Origin: Streptomyces stelliscabiei
GTDB taxonomy: Bacteria > Actinomycetota > Actinomycetes > Streptomycetales > Streptomycetaceae
Assembly: GCF_014873495.1 (NCBI RefSeq)
Contig: NZ_JADBGF010000001.1
Span: 4,898,001 to 4,962,000 of the forward strand
Direction: 5' to 3'
DNA length: 64,000 nt
Notes under the pieces: generated by a model
Told to the model about the DNA's origin: nothing
Database searches by the model: none
The model's input: only the letters and a program-made list of their open reading frames with translations
Translations under genes and position numbers: made by a program
Part shown: one piece after another, positions 16,984 to 25,831 of the stretch
How positions within the stretch are numbered: the stretch's first letter is position 1
Layout of the letters: each line of letters starts with the position of its first letter

Positions 16984-17745
16984 CTACTTCTTCTTGCCCT
17001 GGTTCTTGACCGCCTCGATCGCGGCCGCCGCCGCGTCCGGGTCGAGGTAGGTGCCGCCCGGGTTGAGGGGCTTGAAGTCGGCGTCCAGTTCGTAGGAGAG
17101 CGGGATGCCCGTGGGGATGTTGAGGCCCGCGATGTCGGCGTCCGAGACGCCGTCGAGGTGCTTGACGAGGGCGCGGAGGGAGTTGCCGTGGGCGGCGACG
17201 AGGACCGTGCGGCCGGCGAGGAGGTCGGGGACGATGCCGTCGTACCAGTACGGGAGCATGCGGACGACGACGTCCTTGAGGCACTCGGTGCGGGGGCGCA
17301 GCTCCGGCGGGATGGTCGCGTAACGCGCGTCCGAGGCCTGGGAGTACTCCGAGTCGTCCGCGAGCGGAGGCGGCGGGGTGTCGTACGAGCGGCGCCACAG
17401 CATGAACTGCTCCTCGCCGAACTCGGCGAGGGTCTGGGCCTTGTCCTTGCCCTGGAGGGCGCCGTAGTGGCGCTCGTTCAGGCGCCACGAACGGTGTACG
17501 GGAATCCAGTGGCGGTCGGCGGACTCCAGGGCCAGCTGCGCGGTGCGGATGGCGCGCCGCTGGAGGGAGGTGTGGAGCACGTCCGGGAGCAGGCCGGCGT
17601 CCTTCAGCAGCTCACCGCCGCGCGTCGCCTCCTTCTCTCCCTTCGGCGTGAGGTTGACGTCCACCCAGCCGGTGAACAGGTTCTTCTCGTTCCACTCGCT
17701 CTCGCCGTGGCGGAGGAGGATCAGCTTGTACGGTGCGTCGGCCAT
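16984..17745 (-). CDS. gpmA: 2,3-bisphosphoglycerate-dependent phosphoglycerate mutase
   Basis: 253 aa from the ATG at 17745. The phosphohistidine motif 'LILLRHGESEWN', 'GALQGKDKA', the long lid insertion and 'TVLVAAHGNSLRAL' with the second catalytic His identify the dPGM glycolytic enzyme. The Lys-rich C-terminus ('NQGKKK' stop) is the att core used by the adjacent element. The stop codon is now TAG supplied by the element side, while attL preserves TAA. Upstream, the MFS gene is divergent. Confidence 0.96.
   Translation of the reverse strand: MADAPYKLILLRHGESEWNEKNLFTGWVDVNLTPKGEKEATRGGELLKDAGLLPDVLHTSLQRRAIRTAQLALESADRHWIPVHRSWRLNERHYGALQGKDKAQTLAEFGEEQFMLWRRSYDTPPPPLADDSEYSQASDARYATIPPELRPRTECLKDVVVRMLPYWYDGIVPDLLAGRTVLVAAHGNSLRALVKHLDGVSDADIAGLNIPTGIPLSYELDADFKPLNPGGTYLDPDAAAAAIEAVKNQGKKK
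16985..17003. other. attR: 19-bp att core in the gpmA 3' end
   Basis: Identical to 13854-13872. Covers the final six codons of gpmA. Confidence 0.88.
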
Positions 17746-17930
17746 GGCTCCGAGCGTAATCCACGGCCGGGAATCGTCGCCCACCTGGCCGACAGGCGGA
17801 CAGGCCCGGCCCGCCGCACGCCGTTCGCCACCGGCAGCTGACCGGGGTCCCTAATTCAGTGGCCCGGCCCCCGACCCCGCTCGTAAGGTGTGCCCGCCGA
17901 CTTGGCTACTTACGTCCGTGGGGGATCCGC

Positions 17931-19283
17931 ATGCCACTCGTCGCTGCCGGACGTGCCGTCCGGGAGTCCGTCTCCGGGCTGCCCCGGGAGTTCTGGTGGC
18001 TGTGGACCAGCACGCTGGTGAACCGGCTGGGTGCGTTCGTCGCCACGTTCATGGCGCTGTATCTGACGCTGGACCGCGGGTACTCCGCCTCGTACGCCGG
18101 TCTCGTCGCCTCGCTGCACGGCCTCGGCGGGGTCGTCTCCTCGCTCGGCGGCGGGGTCATGGCCGACCGGCTCGGGCGCCGGCCCACCCTCCTCATCGCG
18201 CAGGCGTCGACGGCCGGATCGGTCGCGCTCCTCGGCTTCGTGCGGGATCCCGTGGCCATCGCCGCCGTCGCGTTCCTCGTCGGCGCGACCAGCAACGCCT
18301 CCCGCCCCGCCGTTCAGGCGATGATGGCGGACATCGTCCGGCCGGAGGACCGCGTACGCGCGTTCTCCCTCAACTACTGGGCCATCAACCTCGGTTTCGC
18401 CGTCTCCTCCATGGGCGCCGGGTTCATCGCCGAGGTCAGCTACCGCGTCGGCTTCCTGGCCGAGGCGGGGATGACGCTGGTCTGCGCGATCGTCGTCTTC
18501 CTGAAGCTGCCGGAGTCGCGGCCGGAGCGGACGGCGGCGGAGAAGGCCGGGACGCAGGACGTCGGACTGGGGACCGTGGTGCGCGACGGGCGGTTCATGG
18601 GCGTCGTCGGGCTCTCCTTCCTCGTCGCGCTGATCTTCCAGCAGGGGTCGGTGGGGCTGCCGGTCGCCATGGGAGAGGCCGGTTTCACGCCCGCCGACTA
18701 CGGGCTCGCCATCGCCGTCAACGGGGTGCTGATCGTGGCCCTGCAGATCCCGGTCACCCGGGTCATCGAGCACCGCGACCCCGGACGCCTCCTCGTCGTC
18801 TCGTCCGTGCTCGCCGGATACGGCTTCGGCCTCACCGCCTTCGCCGGGTCGATCGGCGTCTTCGCCCTCACCGTCTGCGTCTGGACCCTCGCGGAGATCG
18901 TCAACGCGCCCACCCAGACCGGCGTCGTCGTCCGTCTCTCGCCCGTACAGGGGCGCGGCCGCTACCAGGGCATGTACACGATGTCGTGGTCCGTCGCCGC
19001 GCTCGTCGCGCCGCTGATGTCCGGGGTCGTCATCGACCGCTGGGGCGCCGAGTGGCTGTGGGGGCTGTGCGCGGTGATCGGGACCGTGGCCGGGGTGGGG
19101 TACTGGGCGTTGATGCTCCGGATGCCAGGGTCGGAGGCGGAGGTGGAGGTCGAGTTCGAGGTGGATGCGGAGGCCCAGGCCGCCGCGAGGGGGCCTGCTG
19201 CGGAGACGCCGTCCCTTGCGGGCCCGCGTCCGGGCCCGAGCCCGGGCCCGGACGCGGACGCGGACGTGCGTACGACCCCGTAG
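17931..19283 (+). CDS. MFS transporter (drug-efflux type)
   Basis: 450 aa from the ATG at 17931. Twelve predicted helices. MFS signature A between helices 2 and 3 reads 'GGGVMADRLGRRPTLL'. The N-terminal half has 'MMADIVRPEDRVRAFSLNYWAINLG', typical of MdtH-like exporters. The C-terminus is a long acidic then Pro/Gly-rich cytoplasmic tail (about 420-450). Substrate unknown. It is divergent from gpmA and ends in a repeat-rich region. Confidence 0.9.
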   Translation: MPLVAAGRAVRESVSGLPREFWWLWTSTLVNRLGAFVATFMALYLTLDRGYSASYAGLVASLHGLGGVVSSLGGGVMADRLGRRPTLLIAQASTAGSVALLGFVRDPVAIAAVAFLVGATSNASRPAVQAMMADIVRPEDRVRAFSLNYWAINLGFAVSSMGAGFIAEVSYRVGFLAEAGMTLVCAIVVFLKLPESRPERTAAEKAGTQDVGLGTVVRDGRFMGVVGLSFLVALIFQQGSVGLPVAMGEAGFTPADYGLAIAVNGVLIVALQIPVTRVIEHRDPGRLLVVSSVLAGYGFGLTAFAGSIGVFALTVCVWTLAEIVNAPTQTGVVVRLSPVQGRGRYQGMYTMSWSVAALVAPLMSGVVIDRWGAEWLWGLCAVIGTVAGVGYWALMLRMPGSEAEVEVEFEVDAEAQAAARGPAAETPSLAGPRPGPSPGPDADADVRTTP

Positions 19284-19375
19284 GCAGCACGGAACCCGTA
19301 GGTCCCCCGAGGGCGCGCGGCCGGCACCGGCTCGGCCTGAGGCCGGCACCGGCTCGGCCTGAGCGGCCCGGCCGC

Positions 19376-19819
19376 CTACGGATGCATCCGCGCCCCCTTC
19401 ACCACCTTGTCCACCCCGTTGCGCGGCCCGTACACCGCCAGCCCCACCAGGTCCAACTCCCCCGTCCCCACGGCTCGTACGGCCGCTCGGTTGTCGCGGT
19501 CGTTGCCCGTGGTGAAGAGGTCGGACGTGAAGACGGCGCGGGGCAGGGCCCGGGCCAGCGCACGGGCGTGCGCCGTCCTGAGCACCTCCTTCGTCCCCTC
19601 GAAGACGAGGACGGGCTGGCGGAACATCGGGAGGTACGCCGTGCCGTCGGCGTCCTCGTACGGGTCGCCGATCACCTCCGGGATCATCGGTCCGACCCTG
19701 CTGACCAGGAAGGACGTGACGTTGAGGCGTTGCCAGGTCTCCAGGTCGTCGCGGAGGAGGACGACGATCTTGGTGTCGAAGCGGAGGGGGGCCGTGCTCG
19801 CGGAGGTCTCGCTGCTCAT
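19376..19819 (-). CDS. DUF2000 family protein
   Basis: 147 aa from the ATG at 19819. 'DTKIVVLLRDDLETWQRLNVTSFL' and 'YLPMFRQPVLVFEG' are the DUF2000 landmarks (a fold related to peptidyl-tRNA hydrolase II). Function unknown. It is transcribed divergently from, and probably controlled by, the AraC-type gene starting 50 bp away; this pairing recurs in actinobacteria. Confidence 0.87.
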   Translation of the reverse strand: MSSETSASTAPLRFDTKIVVLLRDDLETWQRLNVTSFLVSRVGPMIPEVIGDPYEDADGTAYLPMFRQPVLVFEGTKEVLRTAHARALARALPRAVFTSDLFTTGNDRDNRAAVRAVGTGELDLVGLAVYGPRNGVDKVVKGARMHP

Positions 19820-19868
19820 GGGACGAGACTGCCGACCAGCGTACGCCCCCGTCTTGTACGTTCTTTGC

Positions 19869-20738
19869 ATGTGCCCCCAGCGGCCGAAGCCCCACCGGCC
19901 GACAGCCCAGCCGTCCCCCCAGCGCGAGGTCACCGCCTGGCGGCCGCGGGTGCCCGGCATCGTCGAGGTGTTCCACGCGCACTACACGGAGTACGCGTAC
20001 CCGATGCACGTGCACGACGTCTGGACGCTGCTGATCGTCGACGACGGGGCCGTGCGCTACGAGTTGGACCGGCATGAGCACGGGACGCCGAACGACACGG
20101 TCTCGCTGCTGCCGCCCTACGTGCCGCACAACGGGGCGCCGGTCACGGACGAGGGTTTCCGCAAGCGGGTGTTGTACCTGGACCTGGATTCGAGTTCGCT
20201 GGACGAGAGCCTGATCGGGGCGGCCGTGGACGGTCCCGACCTGCGGGATCCGCTGCTGCGGCGGCGGGTGGGGCAGTTGCACGCGGCCCTCGCGCGACCG
20301 GGGGACGAGCTGGAGGCGGAGAGTCGGCTGGCGCTCGTCGGGGAGCGGCTGCGCGGGCATCTGCGCAGGCCACCGGCGCGTTCGGCCGCACAGCCGCCCG
20401 GCGGCCCCACGGTCGCCCACCGGCTGCGCGAACTCCTCGACGAGCGGGTCGCGGACGGGGTCACGCTGGCGGAGGCCGCGGGTACGGTGCACGCACACCC
20501 CGCGCATCTCGTACGGGCGTTCGGGGCGGCCTTCGGGATCGCGCCGCACCAGTATCTGATGTCCCGGCGAGTGGAGCGGGCCAGGCGGCTGCTGCTGGAC
20601 GGGATGCGGCCGGGCGAGGCCGCGGCGGTGGCCGGGTTCTACGACCAGGCCCATCTGACGCGGCACTTCAGGCGGTGGGTGGGTGTCACCCCTGGCCGCT
20701 TTCGGAGCGGTCGGCCTTCGCACGGGTCAGGTGACTGA
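19869..20738 (+). CDS. AraC-family transcriptional regulator
   Basis: 289 aa from the ATG at 19869. The N-terminal cupin-like sensing domain contains 'FHAHYTEYAYPMHVHDVWTLLIV' and 'PPYVPHNG'. The C-terminal double helix-turn-helix runs 'VTLAEAAGTVHAHPAHLVRAF' and 'EAAAVAGFYDQAHLTRHFRRWVG'. It likely controls the divergent DUF2000 gene. Its 3' end overlaps the convergent ybjN gene by 53 bp. Confidence 0.92.
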   Translation: MCPQRPKPHRPTAQPSPQREVTAWRPRVPGIVEVFHAHYTEYAYPMHVHDVWTLLIVDDGAVRYELDRHEHGTPNDTVSLLPPYVPHNGAPVTDEGFRKRVLYLDLDSSSLDESLIGAAVDGPDLRDPLLRRRVGQLHAALARPGDELEAESRLALVGERLRGHLRRPPARSAAQPPGGPTVAHRLRELLDERVADGVTLAEAAGTVHAHPAHLVRAFGAAFGIAPHQYLMSRRVERARRLLLDGMRPGEAAAVAGFYDQAHLTRHFRRWVGVTPGRFRSGRPSHGSGD

Positions 20739-21198
20739 ACGCGTCCAGGTTGCGCGTCGGCTCCCCCCGGGATACGCGCCAGGCGTACTCCTTGCGGATC
20801 GCGGAGGCGAAGCCCAGTTCGAGAAGGGTGTTGAAGGCGCCGTCGGCCGCTTCCAGGACCTGGCCGAGGAGGCCGTCGATGCCGTCGGGGGTGACGGCGG
20901 ACAGGGGCAGCCGGGCCGTGACGTAGACGTCGCCGAGCGGGTCGACGGCGTAACTCACGCCGTACAGCTTGAGGTTGCGCTCCAGGAGCCAGCGGTGGAC
21001 GCCCGCCTCGTTCTCGTCGGGGTGGCGGATCACGAAGGCGTTGAGGGAGAGGGAGTGCCGGCCGACGATCAGTGAGACGGTCGTCGAGAGTTTGCGGGTG
21101 CCGGGGAGCTTCACGACGTAGGTGCCGGGTGCCGGGCTCTCCCACTCCAGCTCGGCCTCGTTGAGGACCTGCTCGATGATCGACGCTTCGTCAGCCAT
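20686..21198 (-). CDS. YbjN domain-containing protein
   Basis: 170 aa from the ATG at 21198. Type III secretion-chaperone-like fold: 'MADEASIIEQVLNEAELEWE', 'VSLIVGRHSLSLNAFVIRHPDENE' and 'LYGVSYAVDPLGDVYVTARLPLS'. A conserved neighbour of mshA in Streptomyces (SCO4205 position). Role unknown; E. coli YbjN is linked to stress and motility control. Confidence 0.9.
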   Translation of the reverse strand: MADEASIIEQVLNEAELEWESPAPGTYVVKLPGTRKLSTTVSLIVGRHSLSLNAFVIRHPDENEAGVHRWLLERNLKLYGVSYAVDPLGDVYVTARLPLSAVTPDGIDGLLGQVLEAADGAFNTLLELGFASAIRKEYAWRVSRGEPTRNLDAFSHLTRAKADRSESGQG

Positions 21199-21284
21199 GG
21201 GGCGAGCGTACCCGCCGGTAGGGGTGGGCGGCGGGTAGCGGGTGACGGGTGGCGACCGCCCGGGCGGTCGGGCCCCACCGCCGC

Positions 21285-22625
21285 TCACGCGTAGTGGCCC
21301 CGCACCCGGTGCCTGCGGTGGTCCTGCACGGCCGCCGCGTAGACGTCCGCGGTGGCGGCGGCCGAGGTGTCCCAGCCGAAGGACTCGGCGTGGGCGGCGG
21401 CGGCCGCGCCCATGCGGGCGGACAGTTCCGGGTGGTCGGCGAAATCGCGGAGCACGCGCGCGTAGGCGGCGGGATCGTGACCCTGCACCAGGAAGCCGGT
21501 CCGTCCGTCCCGCACGGCGACCGGGAGGCCGCCCACCGAGGCCGCCAGCACCGGCGTACCGGCCGCCTGCGCCTCGATGGCGACGAGCCCGAAGGACTCG
21601 CTGTACGACGGCATGACCAGCACGGACGCCGCCCGGAACCAGTCCGCGAGCTGCTCCTGGCCGACGGGCGGCCGGAACCGTACGACATCGGCTATCCCGA
21701 GCCGCGCGGCCAGCTTCTGCAGGCCTTCCGGCTTGGCGAGGCCACTGCCGCTCGGCCCGCCGACCACCGGCACCACGATCCTCGACCGCAGCTCGGGACG
21801 TTCGTCGAGGAGGACGGCGACGGCGCGCAGCAGGACGTCGGGGGCCTTCAGGGGCTGGATACGGCCGGCGAAGAGGGGGATCAGGGCGTCCTGGGGCAGG
21901 CCGAGACGGGTCCTCGCCGCCGCGCGGCCGTCGGCCGGTCGGAAGCGGTCGAGGTTCACGCCCGGGTGGACGACGGCGACCTTGGCCGGGTCGGCCTCGT
22001 AGTGGCGTACGAGTTCGTCGGCCTCCTCCGCCGTGTTGGCGATGAGGCGGTCGGCGGCGCGGACGATCTGGGTCTCGCCGATGACGCGGGCGGCGGGCTC
22101 GGGGGTGTCGTCGTCGGCGAGCGCGGCGTTCTTGACCTTGGCCATCGTGTGCATGGCGTGCACCAGGGGGACGCCCCAGCGTTCGGCGGCGAGCCAGCCG
22201 ACGTGCCCGGAGAGCCAGTAGTGCGAGTGGACCAGGTCGTAGTAACCGGGTCGGTGGCCCGCCCACGCCTGCATCACCCCGTGCGTGAAGGCGCACAGCT
22301 GGGCCGGGAGTTCCTCCTTCGCCAGCCCTTCGTACGGGCCCGCGTCGACGTGCCGGACGAGGACGCCCGGGGCCAGCTCGACCGTCGGGGGCAGGGCGCC
22401 CGTCGTGGCCCGGGTGAAGATCTCCACCTCGACGTTCTGCGCGGCCAGCCGCTGCGCCAGCTCCACGATGTAGACGTTCATCCCGCCCGCGTCACCCGTG
22501 CCGGGCTGGTGCAGCGGCGACGTGTGCACCGACAGCATCGCGACCCGGCGGGGCTTCCGGTGCAGCCGAAGCCGCCCGGCGCCGGCCGGGGAGCGCCGTC
22601 CGAGCCTGCTGACGTAGTGGCTCAC
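21285..22625 (-). CDS. mshA: D-inositol-3-phosphate glycosyltransferase MshA
   Basis: 446 aa from the GTG at 22625, which has GAGGAGG upstream. GT-B fold: 'MLSVHTSPLHQPGTGDAGGMNVYI' (acceptor loop), 'DLVHSHYWLSGHVG', 'VHPGVNLDRFRP' and the UDP-sugar site 'PSYSESFGLVAIEAQAAGTPV' with the E-x7-E motif. It links GlcNAc to inositol-3-phosphate, the first step of mycothiol, the actinobacterial redox thiol. The order with ybjN and the methyltransferase is conserved. Confidence 0.96.
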   Translation of the reverse strand: MSHYVSRLGRRSPAGAGRLRLHRKPRRVAMLSVHTSPLHQPGTGDAGGMNVYIVELAQRLAAQNVEVEIFTRATTGALPPTVELAPGVLVRHVDAGPYEGLAKEELPAQLCAFTHGVMQAWAGHRPGYYDLVHSHYWLSGHVGWLAAERWGVPLVHAMHTMAKVKNAALADDDTPEPAARVIGETQIVRAADRLIANTAEEADELVRHYEADPAKVAVVHPGVNLDRFRPADGRAAARTRLGLPQDALIPLFAGRIQPLKAPDVLLRAVAVLLDERPELRSRIVVPVVGGPSGSGLAKPEGLQKLAARLGIADVVRFRPPVGQEQLADWFRAASVLVMPSYSESFGLVAIEAQAAGTPVLAASVGGLPVAVRDGRTGFLVQGHDPAAYARVLRDFADHPELSARMGAAAAAHAESFGWDTSAAATADVYAAAVQDHRRHRVRGHYA

Positions 22626-22855
22626 GTGGCGTCCTCCTCGCTCCGGGCATGCCGTTAGGAGGGTGTGGGGCCCTCTGGTCAGGCAGAACGCCGGAGGAGG
22701 CCGTTCCATTTCCGCTTTGCAGAATTATTACCGAATCTCGCTCAACCGTTCGACCACATGGTGAGTGGTGGGGCTGTGGCGCCTTCCAAGGGCGGGTGCC
22801 CCTCGGCGGGGAAGCGCGCGATCACCCGAAGGCGCCGGAGGAATACGCTCACTGC

Positions 22856-23653
22856 ATGGCAAGACCAGTCGGCACCGTGACGCGCGGCACCACCAACCCC
22901 AACCGCCTGCGCCGCATGGACCGCTGGATCGCGGCGACGCACGGCGCCGAACTCCGCCGTGCCACCGCGCCCCTCGCCGTCGACCTCGGCTACGGCGCCG
23001 CCCCCTGGACCGCCGTCGAGCTTCTGCGCCGCCTGCGCGAGACGGCGCCCCGCACCGAGGTGGTCGGCGTCGAGATCGACCCGGCCAGGGTCGCGGCGGC
23101 GAAGCCGTACGCGTGCGAGGGCCTGACCTTCCGGCACGGCGGCTTCGAGGTGCCCGTACCGGGCCGCCCGACCCTCGTCCGGGCCGCGAACGTCCTGCGC
23201 CAGTACGACGAGGAGGAGGTCAGGGCCGTCTGGGAGCGCCTGTGCGCCCGTCTCTCGCCGGCCACGCCCTCGTCCTCGGGGGGCCTGCTCGTGGAGGGCA
23301 CCTGCGACGAGATCGGCCGCCGCCACGTCTGGGTCGCGCTCGGCCCGGAGGGCCCCCGCACGGTCACCTTCGCCACCCGCCTCGGCTCCCTGGACCGCCC
23401 CTCCGACCTCGCCGAGCGCCTCCCCAAGGCCCTCATCCACCGCAACGTCCCCGGTGAACCGGTGCACGCCTTCCTCCGCGACTTCGACCGCGCCTGGGCC
23501 GCCGCGGCCCCCTACGCCTCGTACGGGGCCCGCCAGCGCTGGATCCGCACCGCTCGCGCCCTCGGCGCGGACTGGCCGGTTCGGGACGGGGTGAGGCGAT
23601 GGCGGCAGGGCGAAGTCACGGTGGCGTGGGAGGCGTTGGCGCCGAGGGGGTGA
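22856..23653 (+). CDS. class I SAM-dependent methyltransferase
   Basis: 265 aa from the ATG at 22856, preceded by GGAGG. SAM motif I is 'LAVDLGYGAAPWTAVELL', the acidic end of beta-2 is 'VVGVEIDPARVAAAKP', and the later motif is 'VRAANVLRQYDEEEV'. The first ~30 residues are basic. Substrate unknown. Conserved beside mshA in Streptomyces, but no evidence links it to mycothiol. Confidence 0.86.
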   Translation: MARPVGTVTRGTTNPNRLRRMDRWIAATHGAELRRATAPLAVDLGYGAAPWTAVELLRRLRETAPRTEVVGVEIDPARVAAAKPYACEGLTFRHGGFEVPVPGRPTLVRAANVLRQYDEEEVRAVWERLCARLSPATPSSSGGLLVEGTCDEIGRRHVWVALGPEGPRTVTFATRLGSLDRPSDLAERLPKALIHRNVPGEPVHAFLRDFDRAWAAAAPYASYGARQRWIRTARALGADWPVRDGVRRWRQGEVTVAWEALAPRG

Positions 23654-24043
23654 GCGCGCAGCCGACCCGCGTCCGCGTCGATCACCCAGAGCGATGAACT
23701 CGTGACGGACGGGAACGATCGCCTCGGGCCGATCGTCACACAGACGGGAGCAACGATCTCCTCGACTCGTGAGTCACACAGATGCGAGCGGAAGCGGGCG
23801 AGCGGAAGCGGGCGAGCGGAAGCGGGCGAGCGGAAGCGAGCACCGAGGGAGGGGCGGGGAGGGGATGGGAGTACCGGGGAGGGCGGGGGAACGGACGTGG
23901 AGCCGCAAGAGGGAGCCAGGGACGGGGAGTTCGTGGTCGCTCACCCCTGTTGGATCACGCGACGCCGTGACACGATCACCGAGCACCGGCAAGTTACTGA
24001 CGGTTAACCAGTTCTTTTTCCAGTGGGGTTGGGGGCAAGAGGT
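23654..24043. other. intergenic region with a 14-bp repeat, upstream of NlpC/P60 gene
   Basis: 390 bp. Apart from the repeat at 23786-23841 I see no gene; the promoter and leader of the hydrolase gene must lie here. I looked for a ydaO-type c-di-AMP riboswitch and did not find its conserved elements. Confidence 0.5.
23786..23841. repeat. 14-bp tandem repeat, 4 copies
   Basis: GAGCGGAAGCGGGC at 23786, 23800 and 23814, and a one-base variant at 23828. Purine-rich and in the leader of the NlpC/P60 gene; likely length-variable between strains. Confidence 0.88.
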
Positions 24044-25171
24044 ATGGGAGCCGGCAAGCGGAGCCTGACCATGGCGGCCGTGGCCGTGGTCTGCGCGATG
24101 ACCGTGCTGGGTGCACCGGTCAACGCGTACGCGAGCCAGACGAAACCGACCGAGCCGACCCCGGGTCCGGCCCCGTCGCCGTCGAACACCGCGGGCGGTT
24201 CCGGCACTCCGGAGACCTACCCGACTCCCGTGACGAACGAGGAGCTGGAGGCCGTACGCACGAAGCTGGAAGGCCTCTACCACGACGTGGCGGTCGCCAC
24301 GGACGCGTACAACGCGGCCGAGGAGAAGGCCGACAAGCAGTCCGAGGAGCTCGTCGATCTGGCCCACGAGGTCGACAAGGGCCACGCGAAGCTGGACAAG
24401 TTGCAGGATCTCATCGGCGCCGCGGCCCGCGCCCAGTACCGCGGTGGCGGCCTCCCGCCGGAGGTGCAGCTGTGGCTGACGGAGAACCCCCAGGACTTCC
24501 TGGAGGGTGCGGACCGTCTGCGTCAGGGCCAGCTCGCGACCAAGGGTCTGCTCGCCGAGATGACCCGGACGCAGGAGGACTTGGAGCAGTACGCCAAGGA
24601 CGCCTCCGCGCGCTGGAAGAAGCTGGAGGCCAACCGCAAGGCCAAGGAGAAGGCCAAGAAGAAGATCAAGAAGCAGATCGCCGCCGCCGAGGAGCTGGAA
24701 GGCCAGCTGGAGGACGACGAGCGTGAGCGGTTGGCGCAGCTGGAGGAGGCCGCCGCGGAGAAGTCACAGGCCACGTGGCTGGGCTCCGGCATCCTGGACG
24801 AGATCAACGGCAAGGCGTCGCCGCAGGGCAAGCAGGCCGTGAAGTTCGCGACGGACCAGATAGGCAAGTGGTACGAGTGGGGCGCCGAGGGCCCCGACAC
24901 CTACGACTGCTCCGGTCTCACCAGCAAGGCGTGGGCCGCCGCCGGTCTGACCATCCCCCGCACCTCCCAGGAGCAGTGGCGCCTGCTCAAGCACATCGAC
25001 ATCCAGGACATGCGCCCCGGCGACCTCATCATCTACAACGCCGACGCCAGCCATGTCGCCATGTACCTGGGCAACGGCTCCATAGTCCACGCCCCCCGCC
25101 CGAACCGTAAGGTCTCGATCGCCGGGGCAGGGACGATGCAGATCCTGGGAGTCGTACGACCGGACGCGTGA
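24044..25171 (+). CDS. secreted NlpC/P60 peptidoglycan hydrolase
   Basis: 375 aa from the ATG at 24044; the in-frame GTG at 24023 is less likely for lack of a ribosome site. Signal peptide 'MAAVAVVCAMTVLGAPVNAYA', a Pro/Ser/Thr linker, a long coiled coil (~60-250, with 'KKIKKQIAAAEELEGQL'), and a C-terminal NlpC/P60 domain. The catalytic Cys is in 'DTYDCSGLTSKAWAAAG', His in 'ADASHVAMYLGNG' and the third polar residue in 'IVHAPRP'. Endopeptidases of this layout (RipA-like) cleave stem peptides during growth and division. Confidence 0.94.
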   Translation: MGAGKRSLTMAAVAVVCAMTVLGAPVNAYASQTKPTEPTPGPAPSPSNTAGGSGTPETYPTPVTNEELEAVRTKLEGLYHDVAVATDAYNAAEEKADKQSEELVDLAHEVDKGHAKLDKLQDLIGAAARAQYRGGGLPPEVQLWLTENPQDFLEGADRLRQGQLATKGLLAEMTRTQEDLEQYAKDASARWKKLEANRKAKEKAKKKIKKQIAAAEELEGQLEDDERERLAQLEEAAAEKSQATWLGSGILDEINGKASPQGKQAVKFATDQIGKWYEWGAEGPDTYDCSGLTSKAWAAAGLTIPRTSQEQWRLLKHIDIQDMRPGDLIIYNADASHVAMYLGNGSIVHAPRPNRKVSIAGAGTMQILGVVRPDA

Positions 25172-25240
25172 GCGGGTCGCCTACGGCTGGGCGGGGCGGG
25201 ACAATCCGGTGCGGTGGCGATGCCGGTGGCGGTGGCGGTG

Positions 25241-25294
25241 GCGATGCTGGTGCCGGTGGCGAGGCTGGTGCCGGTGGCGATGCTGGTGCCGGTC
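25241..25294. repeat. 18-bp tandem repeat, 3 copies
   Basis: gcgatgctggtgccggtg at 25241, 25259 (one change) and 25277 (one change), preceded by shorter gcggtg/gatgccggtg variants from 25211. Confidence 0.85.
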
Positions 25295-25430
25295 GGCAGC
25301 GGCAGGTGGACCGTCGCCCCTGCCGGGCGGGTGCGCCTCACGCGTGCACGATTTCCGTACCGGGTGGCGGGGTGAGGCGGGCGGCTGCGCGGCGACGCGC
25401 ACCAAGCCGCCTGCCGCCGGCCACCGGGCG

Positions 25431-25520
25431 GCAGGCGGCAGGCGGCAGGCGGCAGGCGGCAGGCGGCAGGCGGCAGGCGGCAGGCGGCAGGCGGCAGGCG
25501 GCAGGCGGCAGGCGGCAGGG
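25431..25520. repeat. 7-bp microsatellite-like repeat, ~13 copies
   Basis: About 12.8 perfect copies of GCAGGCG. Heptamer arrays are not a multiple of three, so any frame through them shifts with copy number. Here it is non-coding. A strong candidate for strain-to-strain length variation. Confidence 0.93.
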
Positions 25521-25831
25521 TGCGCACGACCCGCGGGGGCCGGCCCGTGGGCACCGACCGTGCCCCCGCCAGTCACGTGACCCACCCCACGTGACTCGCA
25601 CCACCTTCCCCGACCCGGCTCAACCTCCGCCGCGTGACATACGTCATCCCAGGAGAAAGCCCTGCCATGTCCAAGTGCGGTACATGATGCGGCATATGAC
25701 TCCGGCCGTTTGCCGCCCGGCGTCCCGCCGAGCATTCCGTTGTGGCGGCGCCTGGCGCTATGGTCCCCGTCGGTGGGTCGAGGTCCCTCGCCCCACCGTG
25801 CCCTCGGGGGGAGGGAAGGAACCCAAACACG

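Larger units (their letters stand above)
13854..17003. mobile_element. decayed integrative element inserted in the 3' end of gpmA
   Basis: About 3.15 kb between 19-bp direct repeats (13854-13872 and 16985-17003). The repeats are the last codons of gpmA, so insertion left the enzyme intact. A tyrosine-integrase C-terminal fragment abuts the right repeat. The interior has few genes, lower coding bias, octamer repeats, several palindromes and a duplicated 18-mer, consistent with a collapsed actinomycete integrative-conjugative element. Transfer (tra) and replication genes are not recognisable. Confidence 0.85.
25172..25831. other. 660-bp intergenic region with two tandem repeats
   Basis: No supportable gene. 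It holds an 18-bp x3 repeat and a 7-bp x13 repeat, then the promoter/leader of the PP2C regulator gene. Confidence 0.6.

Noticed and set aside
13854..17003. tRNA gene as attachment site of the element
   Set aside because: No tRNA-like sequence at either end; the duplicated 19-mer is the gpmA coding end.
17888..20723. 700-900-codon frames on both strands over the MFS/DUF2000/AraC genes
   Set aside because: Shadows of the real genes; Arg/Ala/Gly/Pro-rich with no domain, and they span several recognised genes.
23654..24043. c-di-AMP (ydaO) riboswitch upstream of the NlpC/P60 gene
   Set aside because: Searched for because such genes often carry one; conserved elements not seen.
25431..25520. 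CRISPR-like repeat
   Set aside because: No spacers: units are head-to-tail and only 7 bp.
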